A stretch of DNA of 64,000 nucleotides. It comes from Bacteroidota bacterium (GTDB taxonomy: Bacteria; Bacteroidota; Ignavibacteria; Kapaibacteriales; UBA2268). Each line of letters starts with the position of its first letter. Within the stretch, counting starts at the first letter, position 1. The notes beneath the pieces were generated by a model. That model made no database searches. It was not told where the DNA came from and saw only the letters and a program-made list of their open reading frames with translations. The stretch covers positions 1 through 64,000 of the forward strand of contig SCSM01000001.1 in the NCBI GenBank assembly GCA_004322215.1, read 5' to 3'. The translations under genes were made by a program, and so were the position numbers. Below, piece after piece: positions 8,577-16,757 of this stretch.

Positions 8577-9884
8577 TTATTTAAGTTCCTGCTCGATAGA
8601 TTCAACAATCACTTTTGTAGAACCAAGACGGTCAGTTACATAGTGTCCTACTTTCGAACCAAGCTCCATTCTTGTTTCTGGAGATTTTAATAATTTGTTT
8701 AGCCATTCGATTAAATCATCTTTTTCTTTTATTATTTTTAAACCGCCGATGTGATGAAGCGAAATAGCATCAGGTGAATTGTGGTATTTTACTCCAGTAG
8801 CAAGTGGAATTCCATATCCTGCGGGTTCAGTTACGCTGTGAACACCAACACCGAAACCACCTCCTATGTATGCTGCATCGGCTAATGAATACAACCGTAG
8901 TAATTGACCAATCGAATCAACGATTAGATGATTCCAGCCCAGAAAATTTTTAATTTCATTTTCATCCCGATTAAATGAGAGAAAATTCAATATTTCACTT
9001 AATAGAAATGAATTAGGTAGAAGATGTTTGACATTTTCAACATGTTTTTCTGTTGGCTCATGCGGAACCAATATCAATCTTATTGCCTGGTGGTTTTCTT
9101 TCTCGAAATGTTTGATGGCATCGATAATTATTTCTTCATCGGGTTCCCAGGTACTTCCTGCAACAAGCACAAGTTTATTATCTTTAAACATATCTTTAGG
9201 AAGAATGGTTTTTCGTTTCGATTCGTTGACTTTCTCGACGATACGGTCAAACCTTGTATCAGAAGATGTAATGATTTGAGTTTTTAATTTCATTTTTTTG
9301 AAATGTTTTGTTTCATTTTCAGAAACTGTAAAGATTTTATCGAATAAATTATAATTAGATTTCATCAATGAACTTATAATTGGCAATTTATTTAGCATTT
9401 TATTTACCGGAGCAGTCGCACATATCAGGTATGTAAGGACAGCTCTTTTTTTCAATTGCCAAAGATGATTTCTCCATATTTCATAACGAACAAATAATGC
9501 AAAATCTGGATTAATAAGCTCAATTAACTTTTTTGCTCTGGAAATGGAATCAAAAGGCATGTATATTAATGAATCAGCAAATTTGTAATTTTTTTGATTG
9601 TTATAACCGGATGGGGAGTAGAATGTAACAATTATTTTAATTTTATCATTATTTTTTTTCAGTAATTCAATTACCGGTTTTGCCTGCTCGAATTCACCCA
9701 TTGAAGAAGCGTGGAACCATATAATTTTTGTATAATTATCCCGTTTGATTTTATCAATTTGCGATAAAAGCCGCTTCCAATTTTTTTCCCTGTCTTTGAC
9801 TTTCGGGTTATACAAGCGCATAAACTGCAAAATCAGCCAAAGCACAGGTACGAATAAAATATTATAAATTAAAGTCCAAATCAC
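8577..9884 (-). CDS. waaA: 3-deoxy-D-manno-octulosonic acid (Kdo) transferase
   Basis: WaaA (KdtA) adds Kdo from CMP-Kdo to the lipid A precursor at the inner face of the inner membrane. The 435-residue length is normal. An N-terminal hydrophobic anchor (LIYNILFVPVLWLILQFM) precedes WFHASSMGEFEQAKPVI, the conserved acceptor-site region with its catalytic Glu. FALFVRYEIWRNHLWQLKKR and the C-terminal donor region (GGGFGVGVHSVTEPAGYGIP) are also typical. Its presence shows that the organism makes lipopolysaccharide and is Gram-negative. No other LPS genes adjoin it. Confidence 0.92.
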   Translation of the reverse strand: MIWTLIYNILFVPVLWLILQFMRLYNPKVKDREKNWKRLLSQIDKIKRDNYTKIIWFHASSMGEFEQAKPVIELLKKNNDKIKIIVTFYSPSGYNNQKNYKFADSLIYMPFDSISRAKKLIELINPDFALFVRYEIWRNHLWQLKKRAVLTYLICATAPVNKMLNKLPIISSLMKSNYNLFDKIFTVSENETKHFKKMKLKTQIITSSDTRFDRIVEKVNESKRKTILPKDMFKDNKLVLVAGSTWEPDEEIIIDAIKHFEKENHQAIRLILVPHEPTEKHVENVKHLLPNSFLLSEILNFLSFNRDENEIKNFLGWNHLIVDSIGQLLRLYSLADAAYIGGGFGVGVHSVTEPAGYGIPLATGVKYHNSPDAISLHHIGGLKIIKEKDDLIEWLNKLLKSPETRMELGSKVGHYVTDRLGSTKVIVESIEQELK

Positions 9885-9953
9885 TTAATAATTACCAAAA
9901 ATTAAAATTCAAAAATATGAATATATGAATAAATAAAAACAATTATCAAATTC

Positions 9954-9982
9954 GGACTATTTAGTCCTTTTTTGTATTTTTG
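9954..9982 (+). promoter_or_regulatory. Palindrome plus candidate -7 box upstream of the hemerythrin-PAS gene
   Basis: GGACT-ATTT-AGTCC (9954-9967) is a perfect inverted repeat, followed by six T and then TATTTTTG (9975-9982), which fits TAnnTTTG. The palindrome occupies the place of a -33 region, so it looks more like a repressor site than a terminator; no plus-strand gene ends just upstream. The layout is reminiscent of Rrf2-family sites, but that is speculation. Confidence 0.35.
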
Positions 9983-10045
9983 TTTAATTATTAAATTAGA
10001 TATAGTAAAATTTGTTTGTTATTTATAAAAAATAGGATAAAAAAA

Positions 10046-10993
10046 ATGAATCAAAATTACCTCGATGTTTTAACAAATGACCATCTGCTAATAGAAAAGG
10101 CATTGCTACTTGTTGAGAAAGAATCGAAGAAAGCTGATAAGATGAATGTCAGTATGGTGAAAACACTTATTGAATTTCTTGATGCTTATGGCGATAAATG
10201 TCACAACATGAAGGAAGAGAAAATCTACTTTCCGTTGCTCCTTGAGAGAGGATTACCACCCCAAGGTCCAATCGGTGTTATGTTGCAGGAACACCAAATG
10301 GAAAGGGATTTTCTCGATAATCTAAGCCAAATGATTGATGAAATTGAAAAATCGGGAGAATTAAATCCGCAGTTCATTAAGCTTGTATCGGGATATGAAG
10401 AGTTAACCAAAAGTCACATCTGGAAGGAGAATGATATTCTCTATCCAATGGGAAAACACGTAATAAGTCCTGATGATGAAATTTATCTTTACGATGAATT
10501 TACAAAAATTGAGAATGATACTTCAGGTGCCGGAGCTTATGAAAGATATGTCGTGCAAATCAACACTTTTGAAAAACAAACAGGGCAGAGGGTTGATTTG
10601 CTCTCAGCAATATCAACAGAAATAATGACTAATATGCTCGATTCCATTCCAGTTGAGCTTTCATTTGTTGATGCTGATGACCGTGTGAGATATTTCAACA
10701 AAATTTATGAGAAGAAGATTTTCGGAAGAACTCTATCAGTCATCGGCAGGACAGTTCAGCAGTGCCATCCTCAGAAAAGCGTTCATCTTGTAACTCAAAT
10801 CATCGAAGAGATGAAAGCAGGAAAACGTGACCAGGCATCGTTCTGGATTAACTTCGAAAGCATGTTTGTTCACATTTCATATTATGCAGTCCGAAATGAA
10901 ACCGGAGAATACCAGGGCGTAGTCGAGATGGTGCATGATGTCAAACCATACCGTGAGCTTGAAGGGGAGAAGCGGTTGCTTGATGAGAATTAA
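10046..10993 (+). CDS. Hemerythrin-HHE and PAS domain sensor protein
   Basis: I place the start at the ATG at 10046, with AGGATA upstream, rather than the in-frame TTG at 10016. Residues ~5-145 form a hemerythrin-like four-helix bundle with iron-ligand type residues (LTNDHLLIEKA, HNMKEEKIYFPLL, LQEHQMERDF, KSHIWKENDILYP). This is the arrangement that binds a di-iron site sensing O2, NO or redox state. Residues ~185-300 are a PAS domain (LDSIPVELSFVDADDRVRYFNK...FGRTLSVIGRTVQQCHP...GVVEMVHDVKPYRELEG). There is no output domain, so it may act through a partner or directly on metabolites, like the DUF438/HHE-PAS family. Confidence 0.85.
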   Translation: MNQNYLDVLTNDHLLIEKALLLVEKESKKADKMNVSMVKTLIEFLDAYGDKCHNMKEEKIYFPLLLERGLPPQGPIGVMLQEHQMERDFLDNLSQMIDEIEKSGELNPQFIKLVSGYEELTKSHIWKENDILYPMGKHVISPDDEIYLYDEFTKIENDTSGAGAYERYVVQINTFEKQTGQRVDLLSAISTEIMTNMLDSIPVELSFVDADDRVRYFNKIYEKKIFGRTLSVIGRTVQQCHPQKSVHLVTQIIEEMKAGKRDQASFWINFESMFVHISYYAVRNETGEYQGVVEMVHDVKPYRELEGEKRLLDEN

Positions 10994-11034
10994 TTCTGAA
11001 TGCTGAATTGAAATTGTAAAATTTAGAATGTAGG

Positions 11035-11055
11035 GGGCAGAATCCAAATCTGCCC
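11035..11055 (+). terminator. Hairpin after the hemerythrin-PAS gene
   Basis: GGGCAGA-ATCCAAA-TCTGCCC is a perfect 7-base stem 41 bases past the stop. Only a weak T-rich stretch follows (TTGTGTTATT), so termination strength is doubtful. The region before it (10994-11033) is made of TGAATGCTGAATT and AAATTTAGAATGTAG words that recur elsewhere in the window. Confidence 0.4.
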
Positions 11056-11146
11056 TTGTGTTATTAGGAAAAATTAATTTTGAATTGCAATAATAAATTA
11101 GAAGTTCCGACTTAATTAGAAAAATATTTCATTAAGGGAATAGATT

Positions 11147-11332
11147 ATGAATAAACAATTTTTAGTAGATGAAAAAGGCAATGTGAAAAGCGTTTTACTC
11201 GATTATGAGGATTTTAAGCAAATCGAAGAATTGCTTCTCGATAACACTTTAGGTAAATTGATGAGTCAAATATCCAATGAAGAAGAATTTGATTTAGCAC
11301 ATGTTAAGAAGGAACTTAACATTGAGCTATGA
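11147..11332 (+). CDS. Small antitoxin of a RelE-type toxin-antitoxin pair
   Basis: This 61-residue acidic protein (starts MNKQFLVDEKGNVKSVLLDY) is preceded by AAGGGA. The pattern VKSVLLDYEDFKQIEELLLDN is typical of short Phd/RelB-like antitoxins in which a strand precedes a helix. The C-terminus (EEEFDLAHVKKELNIEL) would be the toxin-wrapping segment. It overlaps the toxin start by 11 bases, the usual arrangement for tight co-expression. The pair probably represses its own promoter in the 11056-11146 gap. Assignment rests on context and size more than strong motif identity. Confidence 0.7.
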   Translation: MNKQFLVDEKGNVKSVLLDYEDFKQIEELLLDNTLGKLMSQISNEEEFDLAHVKKELNIEL

Positions 11333-11594
11333 AATCATACTAAAAAAGCACGCAATAAAAGATATCGAAATTCTTCAACCAAGTTATCATAAAAGAATTG
11401 TTGAAACTATTTTTAAAATTCTACCAGCCATAAACAATTTGAATCAAATCAGTGACTGTCAAAAGATTAAAGGTTATGATAAATTCTACAGAATCAGAGT
11501 AGGTGATTACAGAATTGGCTTTGAACTTAGAGGTAACCAAATTGTTATTTACAGGATAATGCATCGAAAAGACATATATAAGCATTTCCCATAA
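11322..11594 (+). CDS. RelE/ParE-family toxin
   Basis: I choose the TTG at 11322 as start: AAGAAGGA lies 8 bases upstream, and the product then begins SYEIILKKHAIKDIEIL, matching the family N-terminus. An ATG at 11301 would add seven residues. The 90-residue protein shows the RelE fold signature: paired helices (KDIEILQPSYHKRIVETIF), KIKGYDKFYRIRVGDYRIGF, then VIYRIMHRKDIYKHFP. Such toxins cut mRNA in the ribosome or poison gyrase. The family is clear, but the target is not. The gene is translationally coupled to the antitoxin. Confidence 0.85.
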   Translation: MSYEIILKKHAIKDIEILQPSYHKRIVETIFKILPAINNLNQISDCQKIKGYDKFYRIRVGDYRIGFELRGNQIVIYRIMHRKDIYKHFP

Positions 11595-11697
11595 AAATTT
11601 CTTTTTCTTCACACTTCAGCACCACAAATGGTTTTGAATAGGTCATTGCTATTGAAATTTGCTATAAGGAAAAATATTCTTAAAATGTAAGAAAAAT

Positions 11698-12480
11698 TTA
11701 CTTCCCCTTGAACTCCGCCTTCCTTTTCTCTAAAAATGCATTCGTACCTTCCTTGAAATCGGCAGTACCGCAAACTTCGCCGAATTTGCGTGATTCAAAT
11801 GCCAAGCCTTCGAGTGGTGAAAGCTCTTCGGCGGCATTGATACATTCCACAGCGGCTGATACAGCAAGCGGACCTTTTGTTAGAATCAGTTTCATAAATT
11901 CTTCTGTTTTCGGGAGCAGTTCTTCTGGCTTATAAACTGCATTAACGAGACCGATTTTCTCTGCCTGTTCTGCATTCAGCATATTAGCTGACAGTATCAA
12001 TTCCATAGCTTTTGCTTTGCCGACAATCTGTGTTAGCCGTTGTGTACCTCCATATCCGGGAATGATACCGAGATTAACTTCGGGCTGTCCCATTTTTGCA
12101 TTTTCGGAAGCAAATCTCATCTGGCAGGCAAGTGTAAGTTCACATCCGCCTCCGAGTGCAAAACCGTTGATTGCAGCTATTGTCGGGATTCTCAATTCGG
12201 CAAGACGTTTCATAACTTTTGAACCGTACTCGGAAAATAATTTGCCTGAACGGTCATCTGAATCGTTCAGTTCTTTTATATCGGCTCCTGCGGCAAATGC
12301 TTTTTCACCTGTGCCTGTCAGGATTAAACCATGAACGTCGCGGTCTAATTCGATTTTTTGGAATGCATCGTCTAAGTCGTCGAACATTTGTTTGTTTAGT
12401 GCATTCAGCTTGTCCGGGCGGTTGAGTGTAATTACAACATAGTTCTCTTTCTTTTCAAAAATTATTGTTTGATAGCTCAT
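11698..12480 (-). CDS. Enoyl-CoA hydratase/isomerase (crotonase) family protein
   Basis: This 260-residue crotonase-fold enzyme has the AFAAGADIKEL oxyanion-hole segment and GFALGGGCELTLACQMRFA with the second oxyanion Gly and catalytic-type Glu. QPEVNLGIIPGYGGTQRL carries the second catalytic-type Glu. Both acids present favour a true short-chain enoyl-CoA hydratase that adds water to trans-2-enoyl-CoA. It stands alone; the usual partners (acyl-CoA dehydrogenase, thiolase, HbdA) are not in the window, so the pathway (fatty acid or butyrate type) is open. Confidence 0.88.
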   Translation of the reverse strand: MSYQTIIFEKKENYVVITLNRPDKLNALNKQMFDDLDDAFQKIELDRDVHGLILTGTGEKAFAAGADIKELNDSDDRSGKLFSEYGSKVMKRLAELRIPTIAAINGFALGGGCELTLACQMRFASENAKMGQPEVNLGIIPGYGGTQRLTQIVGKAKAMELILSANMLNAEQAEKIGLVNAVYKPEELLPKTEEFMKLILTKGPLAVSAAVECINAAEELSPLEGLAFESRKFGEVCGTADFKEGTNAFLEKRKAEFKGK

Positions 12481-12692
12481 TTATACTCCATTAAATATTA
12501 ATTGATAACTTATAATTTAAAATTAATTTATTAAATAATTTAAAATTATTAACACTAATTTAATCATAGAAATTTTCAGTTAAAAGCAAATTCAATTATA
12601 TTTGTTTTTTGATAAAATAATTAATTAAAAACGGATTTTTTCTGGACAATAAATTTATTATAAAATATAGGAAGTACTTACTCAAACTTGCA

Positions 12693-14156
12693 GTGCCACT
12701 GCTGATTCTCTCCCTATTCATTTCTTCGGATTTTATTTTATTTAATGGAAATGAACTTTTTGCAAAAGTTTCTTTAAAAAAGAAGCTAATATCAAAAAAG
12801 AAATTGCCGATAAAGAAATCTTTAAAGATATCACCTAAAATAAAATCAAAAGGTAAAAAAGGCAGGACAAGATATTCAACAAAATTTTCGATAAATATTG
12901 CAACAGATTCGATTTTATCCGACGGAATAAAATATAAGCATATTTATTTTGTTAAGGGAAAACTGAAACATTCGGTGCATGTCTTAGAAGCCGATTTGAT
13001 GAACCCAGGAGTTGATGTTGCAGTTCTGAAAGCCAAAGGACTTGCCTTCGAACTCGAAAAACTCCACGACATGATTCATGAGTATGATTCCATAAACCAC
13101 ACTCACATATTCGGAGGAGTAAATGGTAATTTCTGGCGTGCATTCAGCAATACACCAATAGGACCGACAGTAATTGACGGGGAAGTAATCGAAATGAAAA
13201 CGCATAAGAAGTGGAGTAGCTGCTTTTTCGATGAATACTCCCGTATGACAATCGATAACTTTTTCATGGACGGAATTTTATATAAAAAAGGAGGCCAAAA
13301 ATTCAGTATCGGTAATGTCAATCGCAGATTAGATTCTCTCGGAGTAGTGATGTACAACAAATTCGGTGGAGATACTATCCCATATATTACAAAAAGAGAA
13401 CTTGATAAAGCTTTGATGACAGCATTCGAAACTGCCATAGAATCGGCTTTGCAGGATACCCTGTTCAATGATACGACAGAAGTGCCTTTTGACACTGTAT
13501 CTTTGAGATATGACCTCACAATTACAAACCGTCTCTCTAAAATTGAACATTCTCTGAAAAAAATCAGATTGAAATATATTGACAAACCTTTAATCAATAA
13601 AGAATGGAGATGCGTAGTAACTTCGATTGATACAGGGATTGTAGCTATGCCAGAAAACGGGTGCATAATATCATTTGGTATGGATGCACCTGCAAACAAA
13701 ATCCCGAAAATCAAAGATACTCTGTTTGTGAAATTTTCGACAAATCTGAAATCGGATATAAGATTTTATAACTCGGTTGCCGGCACACCGAGATTAGTTA
13801 GAAATGGACTTGCGAGACATGAGGCATACGAAGAAGGTTCGAGGGGAAGAAGATTTATAGGGAAGCAATTGTCCAGAACTGCAATCGGTACTGATAAATC
13901 GAGGAGCAAGATTTATCTTGTTGCAGTAGAAACGACAATTAGAAGCGAAGGGAAAATTGGAGCTACCCTAAAAGAGATGTCAGGTATTATGAGGCAAATC
14001 GGTGCATATAATGCTATGAATCTTGACGGCGGCGGCTCTACGATTATGGTTATTGGAAATAAGAACATTTTTTATAAAAGCAGGCCTGAAATATCGAGGA
14101 GATTATCTGTTGGAATAGCTATAGTTAAAAAAAGAAATTCGACCGGCAGCAATTAA
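12693..14156 (+). CDS. Phosphodiester glycosidase (NAGPA/DUF2233) family secreted protein
   Basis: The 487-residue frame has an N-terminal hydrophobic signal, a Lys-rich stretch, and then a NAGPA-type domain (HSVHVLEADLMNPGVDVAVL, FGGVNGNFWRA, GRRFIGKQLSRTAIGTDKS, MNLDGGGSTIMV). The LDGGGST block near the end is diagnostic. Relatives split sugar-phosphodiester or glycan bonds on the cell surface. A ~120-residue insert lies between the conserved halves. The start is uncertain: GTG at 12693 gives a signal peptide without its basic head, while the same frame continues upstream (KYRKYLLKLAV) to a stop at 12618, with only CTG or ATT codons available. It converges on namZ with a 4-base overlap. Confidence 0.82.
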   Translation: MPLLILSLFISSDFILFNGNELFAKVSLKKKLISKKKLPIKKSLKISPKIKSKGKKGRTRYSTKFSINIATDSILSDGIKYKHIYFVKGKLKHSVHVLEADLMNPGVDVAVLKAKGLAFELEKLHDMIHEYDSINHTHIFGGVNGNFWRAFSNTPIGPTVIDGEVIEMKTHKKWSSCFFDEYSRMTIDNFFMDGILYKKGGQKFSIGNVNRRLDSLGVVMYNKFGGDTIPYITKRELDKALMTAFETAIESALQDTLFNDTTEVPFDTVSLRYDLTITNRLSKIEHSLKKIRLKYIDKPLINKEWRCVVTSIDTGIVAMPENGCIISFGMDAPANKIPKIKDTLFVKFSTNLKSDIRFYNSVAGTPRLVRNGLARHEAYEEGSRGRRFIGKQLSRTAIGTDKSRSKIYLVAVETTIRSEGKIGATLKEMSGIMRQIGAYNAMNLDGGGSTIMVIGNKNIFYKSRPEISRRLSVGIAIVKKRNSTGSN

Positions 14157-15415
14157 TCATAGAGTAAATATTTTTTTCTGAGAGTAATAAAATTATCTAA
14201 TCCTTTTTGTGAAATTGAAATAATTTCATCATCTGATTTGTTTTCCATGAATGCTTTTAACAATTCATCAGTTCCTGTAGCTTTGATAAACATTGATTGT
14301 TGCTGTGTTGAAAGAGTTTTCCTTAAATAATCGGGATGAAATTTTCTGATTGCAAGTGCTAATCTGATTCCGGCACGATAGGGCATAAATAAATTACTGT
14401 GTGTGAAATTCAATAACAGACCATTGCAATCTTTACCATTGTATATTCCATAAAAAGGGCGATATTTTGTTGGGAAGAGATTGATACCATAAAGATTTTG
14501 CCTGTCCATTTCATTTGCTATGGAATCAGATTTGAAATCGGGAGCTCCGCAATATTGAAAGGGTAAAGTTGTTCCTATACCAATGCTGAAAAGAGAGAGT
14601 TCACCCCAGATGCCAAGAACTGACGAACCGCGAACCGCATTAACCGATTGGATGTGAGGAGATGTGGGAAACCATTGTAAGCCGGTATCTTCCCATTGCA
14701 TTGAACGCCTCCAGTTTTCCATTTTGAGGATTGTTAAATTGCATTTGAGTTTCTTAGTCGAATCCCGGGAAAGCCAGCCCTCTTCGTTGAGCATTGTTGC
14801 AAGCTCACCGATTGTACACCCGTGTATATAAGTAACAGGTATGATTCCAATGAATGATTCTTTCCCCTTTTCTAGGACATTTCCGTCAACTACCAAGCCG
14901 CCGAGTGGATTGGGACGGTCGAGAATGAATACCTGTTTGTTGATTTCTGCACATGCTTCGAGCATTTTATAAACAGTGCTGATATATGTATAAGAACGAA
15001 TTCCAATATCCTGGATGTCAACAACAACAGCATCTATGTTTGATAAATCACTTGCAAAGGGTTTTCGTTTTGAACCATATAAAGAGACAACCTGTACATT
15101 GTCGAATTTGATATCAACGACCGATTCACCTGCCGGGACTGTTGTATAGAAGCCATGTTCGGGTGTAAAGATTTTAATTAATGAGCAAATATTTGTGTTA
15201 TGCAAAACTTCGGCAGTCAACCTACAGTCCCTTGTTCTTCCGGCGAAATTAGTAAGCAGTGCAATTTTTTTTCCTTTTAATGGCTCAAAGTTTTTTTCAA
15301 TGAGAACATCAATTCCGAGCTTAATTTGAGGATTATTTATTGATTGAGAATTGGATTTTCCAATGATAAATATTATGAGTATTACTATTAATAAATTTTC
15401 TATTTTCAATTTCAA
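14153..15415 (-). CDS. NamZ-like exo-beta-N-acetylmuramidase (DUF1343), secreted
   Basis: This 420-residue protein has an N-terminal signal (IENLLIVILIIFIIGKSNSQS). The DUF1343 body is complete: GIDVLIEKNFEPLKGKKIAL, TNFAGRTRDCRLTAEVL, IFTPEHGFYTTVPAGE, VVVDIQDIGIRSYTYIST and FILDRPNPLGG. Characterised members remove terminal MurNAc from peptidoglycan fragments, supporting wall turnover or recycling in the periplasm. The first codons (KLKIENLL) are written over an AAATTGAAAATTGAAAA repeat of the kind found in intergenic gaps, so the mature start may be slightly different. The stop codon overlaps that of the plus-strand NAGPA-like gene. Confidence 0.87.
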   Translation of the reverse strand: MKLKIENLLIVILIIFIIGKSNSQSINNPQIKLGIDVLIEKNFEPLKGKKIALLTNFAGRTRDCRLTAEVLHNTNICSLIKIFTPEHGFYTTVPAGESVVDIKFDNVQVVSLYGSKRKPFASDLSNIDAVVVDIQDIGIRSYTYISTVYKMLEACAEINKQVFILDRPNPLGGLVVDGNVLEKGKESFIGIIPVTYIHGCTIGELATMLNEEGWLSRDSTKKLKCNLTILKMENWRRSMQWEDTGLQWFPTSPHIQSVNAVRGSSVLGIWGELSLFSIGIGTTLPFQYCGAPDFKSDSIANEMDRQNLYGINLFPTKYRPFYGIYNGKDCNGLLLNFTHSNLFMPYRAGIRLALAIRKFHPDYLRKTLSTQQQSMFIKATGTDELLKAFMENKSDDEIISISQKGLDNFITLRKKYLLYD

Positions 15416-15441
15416 TTTTCAATCATTAATTAATAAATAAA

Positions 15442-16611
15442 TTAATGTCCGTACGGTCTTTTGATGAATCGTTCTGCCTGTGCTACAGAACCCTTGTAAT
15501 CTTTCCAGTCAAGCACTTTTTCGTATTGTTTTAAAGCATAATCACGTTTTCCTTGTTTATCATATATTTGACCAATATAAAGGTTTAATTGTATCATAAA
15601 ACCAGAGGGCTCTTTTTTATCGAGGTAACGGCATGCTTCGTCACATTTGTAAAAGTATTTGAGAGCATTATCCAAATCTCCTCGATACATAAGTCCAGTA
15701 CCGACATAATAGAGTGCTTCCCTTGCGGTAACGCGGTCATAACCGAGCTGTTTCTTAATGCAACGGTTAACCACTTCGCGCCATGTGTCTTCCCATAGTT
15801 GTCTCATGCCGAGTGCGACATAGCTCCTTCCGAGATACCTATGGAAGTATGGATTATTAGGATACTTAGTAAACAAATCCTGTGCAAGTGCAAGGGATTT
15901 TGTATAATTTTCCTCCCATTGGTAATAAATCTGAAGTAAAATTACTTTTGCTTCAACATTTGCATATCTTGCATATTTCCCGGCAGATTCAAGCTGAAGA
16001 ATTCCGATTTCCTTATCACCTTCGGGTAGAAAGACAGAAATAGCTTTTAGCCCTGAATATTTTTCAGGTAGAACAGCGGCAAAATAATTGTATATTCCAG
16101 TACCGAGCATAATATCATGATTTCCGGGAGCCAATTGCCAGCATCTAACGAGAATGTCGAACCCTTCTTTGCCGTCTTTGACAGAATTGAGCCATTTCTC
16201 GCGTATTGCATAGAATCTCCCGCGATAACCAACCGCACCACCCTTGAAGAATAATGCGGCAATATCAAATTCATTTGCTTCGAGCTTTTTATCGCAAACT
16301 GCTATTACTTTATCAATTTTTCTTAGGAATGAATTATCAATTGATTCTGTTTCCCTGTATAATACAATCTGCCACCAGTCAACCATAGCATCGAGAAAAT
16401 ACCCAGCTGGATTGTCGGGGTATAGTTTAATGACTTCCTGAAATGCATTTGATGCTTTGTCGAACTGAATGTTATAGATGTAATTTGTACCGAGACGGAC
16501 AAGAGAGTCGGCATCGGCATTCATAATGGACCACTGGGCTTTCATCTCAACTAAGGAAATGAGAATTAAAACAGGGATTAATATTTTAAGTAAACTTTTA
16601 TGAAACCACAT
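15442..16611 (-). CDS. Secreted tetratricopeptide-repeat protein of unknown function
   Basis: This 389-residue protein has a signal peptide (LLKILIPVLILISLVEMKAQ). TPR-like helix pairs occur at the N-terminus (FDKASNAFQEVIKLYPDNPAGY), the middle (YTKSLALAQDLFTKYPNNPYFHRYLGRSYVALG) and the C-terminus (LDNALKYFYKCDEACRYL, RDYALKQYEKVLDWKDY). Such proteins are usually periplasmic or outer-membrane scaffolds in this phylum. It sits 26 bases upstream of namZ on the same strand, so the two may be co-transcribed and act in the envelope. No catalytic motif is visible. Confidence 0.75.
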   Translation of the reverse strand: MWFHKSLLKILIPVLILISLVEMKAQWSIMNADADSLVRLGTNYIYNIQFDKASNAFQEVIKLYPDNPAGYFLDAMVDWWQIVLYRETESIDNSFLRKIDKVIAVCDKKLEANEFDIAALFFKGGAVGYRGRFYAIREKWLNSVKDGKEGFDILVRCWQLAPGNHDIMLGTGIYNYFAAVLPEKYSGLKAISVFLPEGDKEIGILQLESAGKYARYANVEAKVILLQIYYQWEENYTKSLALAQDLFTKYPNNPYFHRYLGRSYVALGMRQLWEDTWREVVNRCIKKQLGYDRVTAREALYYVGTGLMYRGDLDNALKYFYKCDEACRYLDKKEPSGFMIQLNLYIGQIYDKQGKRDYALKQYEKVLDWKDYKGSVAQAERFIKRPYGH

Positions 16612-16705
16612 AATAAATTTTCAATTTTCAATTTAATAATTTTCAATAAATTTTTATTTTTTACAATATTCAATAGATAATTTTAATGTCGGATTAAAGC
16701 AATTG

Positions 16706-16726
16706 ATTCTGAACCGAGTTCAGAAT
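16706..16726. repeat. Dispersed palindromic repeat (ATTCTGAAC type)
   Basis: ATTCTGAAC-CGA-GTTCAGAAT is a perfect 9-base inverted repeat. Read on the minus strand it begins TTTCATTCTGAACTCGGTTC, close to the element at 29333-29353. It is intergenic, between the TPR and CPBP genes. Confidence 0.6.
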
Positions 16727-16757
16727 GAAAAATTTCCATCTTCCCAATACAAATTTC

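Noticed and set aside
9954-9973. Intrinsic terminator from the GGACT...AGTCC hairpin and T run
   Set aside because: No plus-strand gene ends upstream of it; waaA runs the other way, so an operator is more likely.
10016-10045. TTG start for the hemerythrin-PAS gene
   Set aside because: The ATG at 10046 has an AGGATA upstream and gives a family-typical N-terminus.
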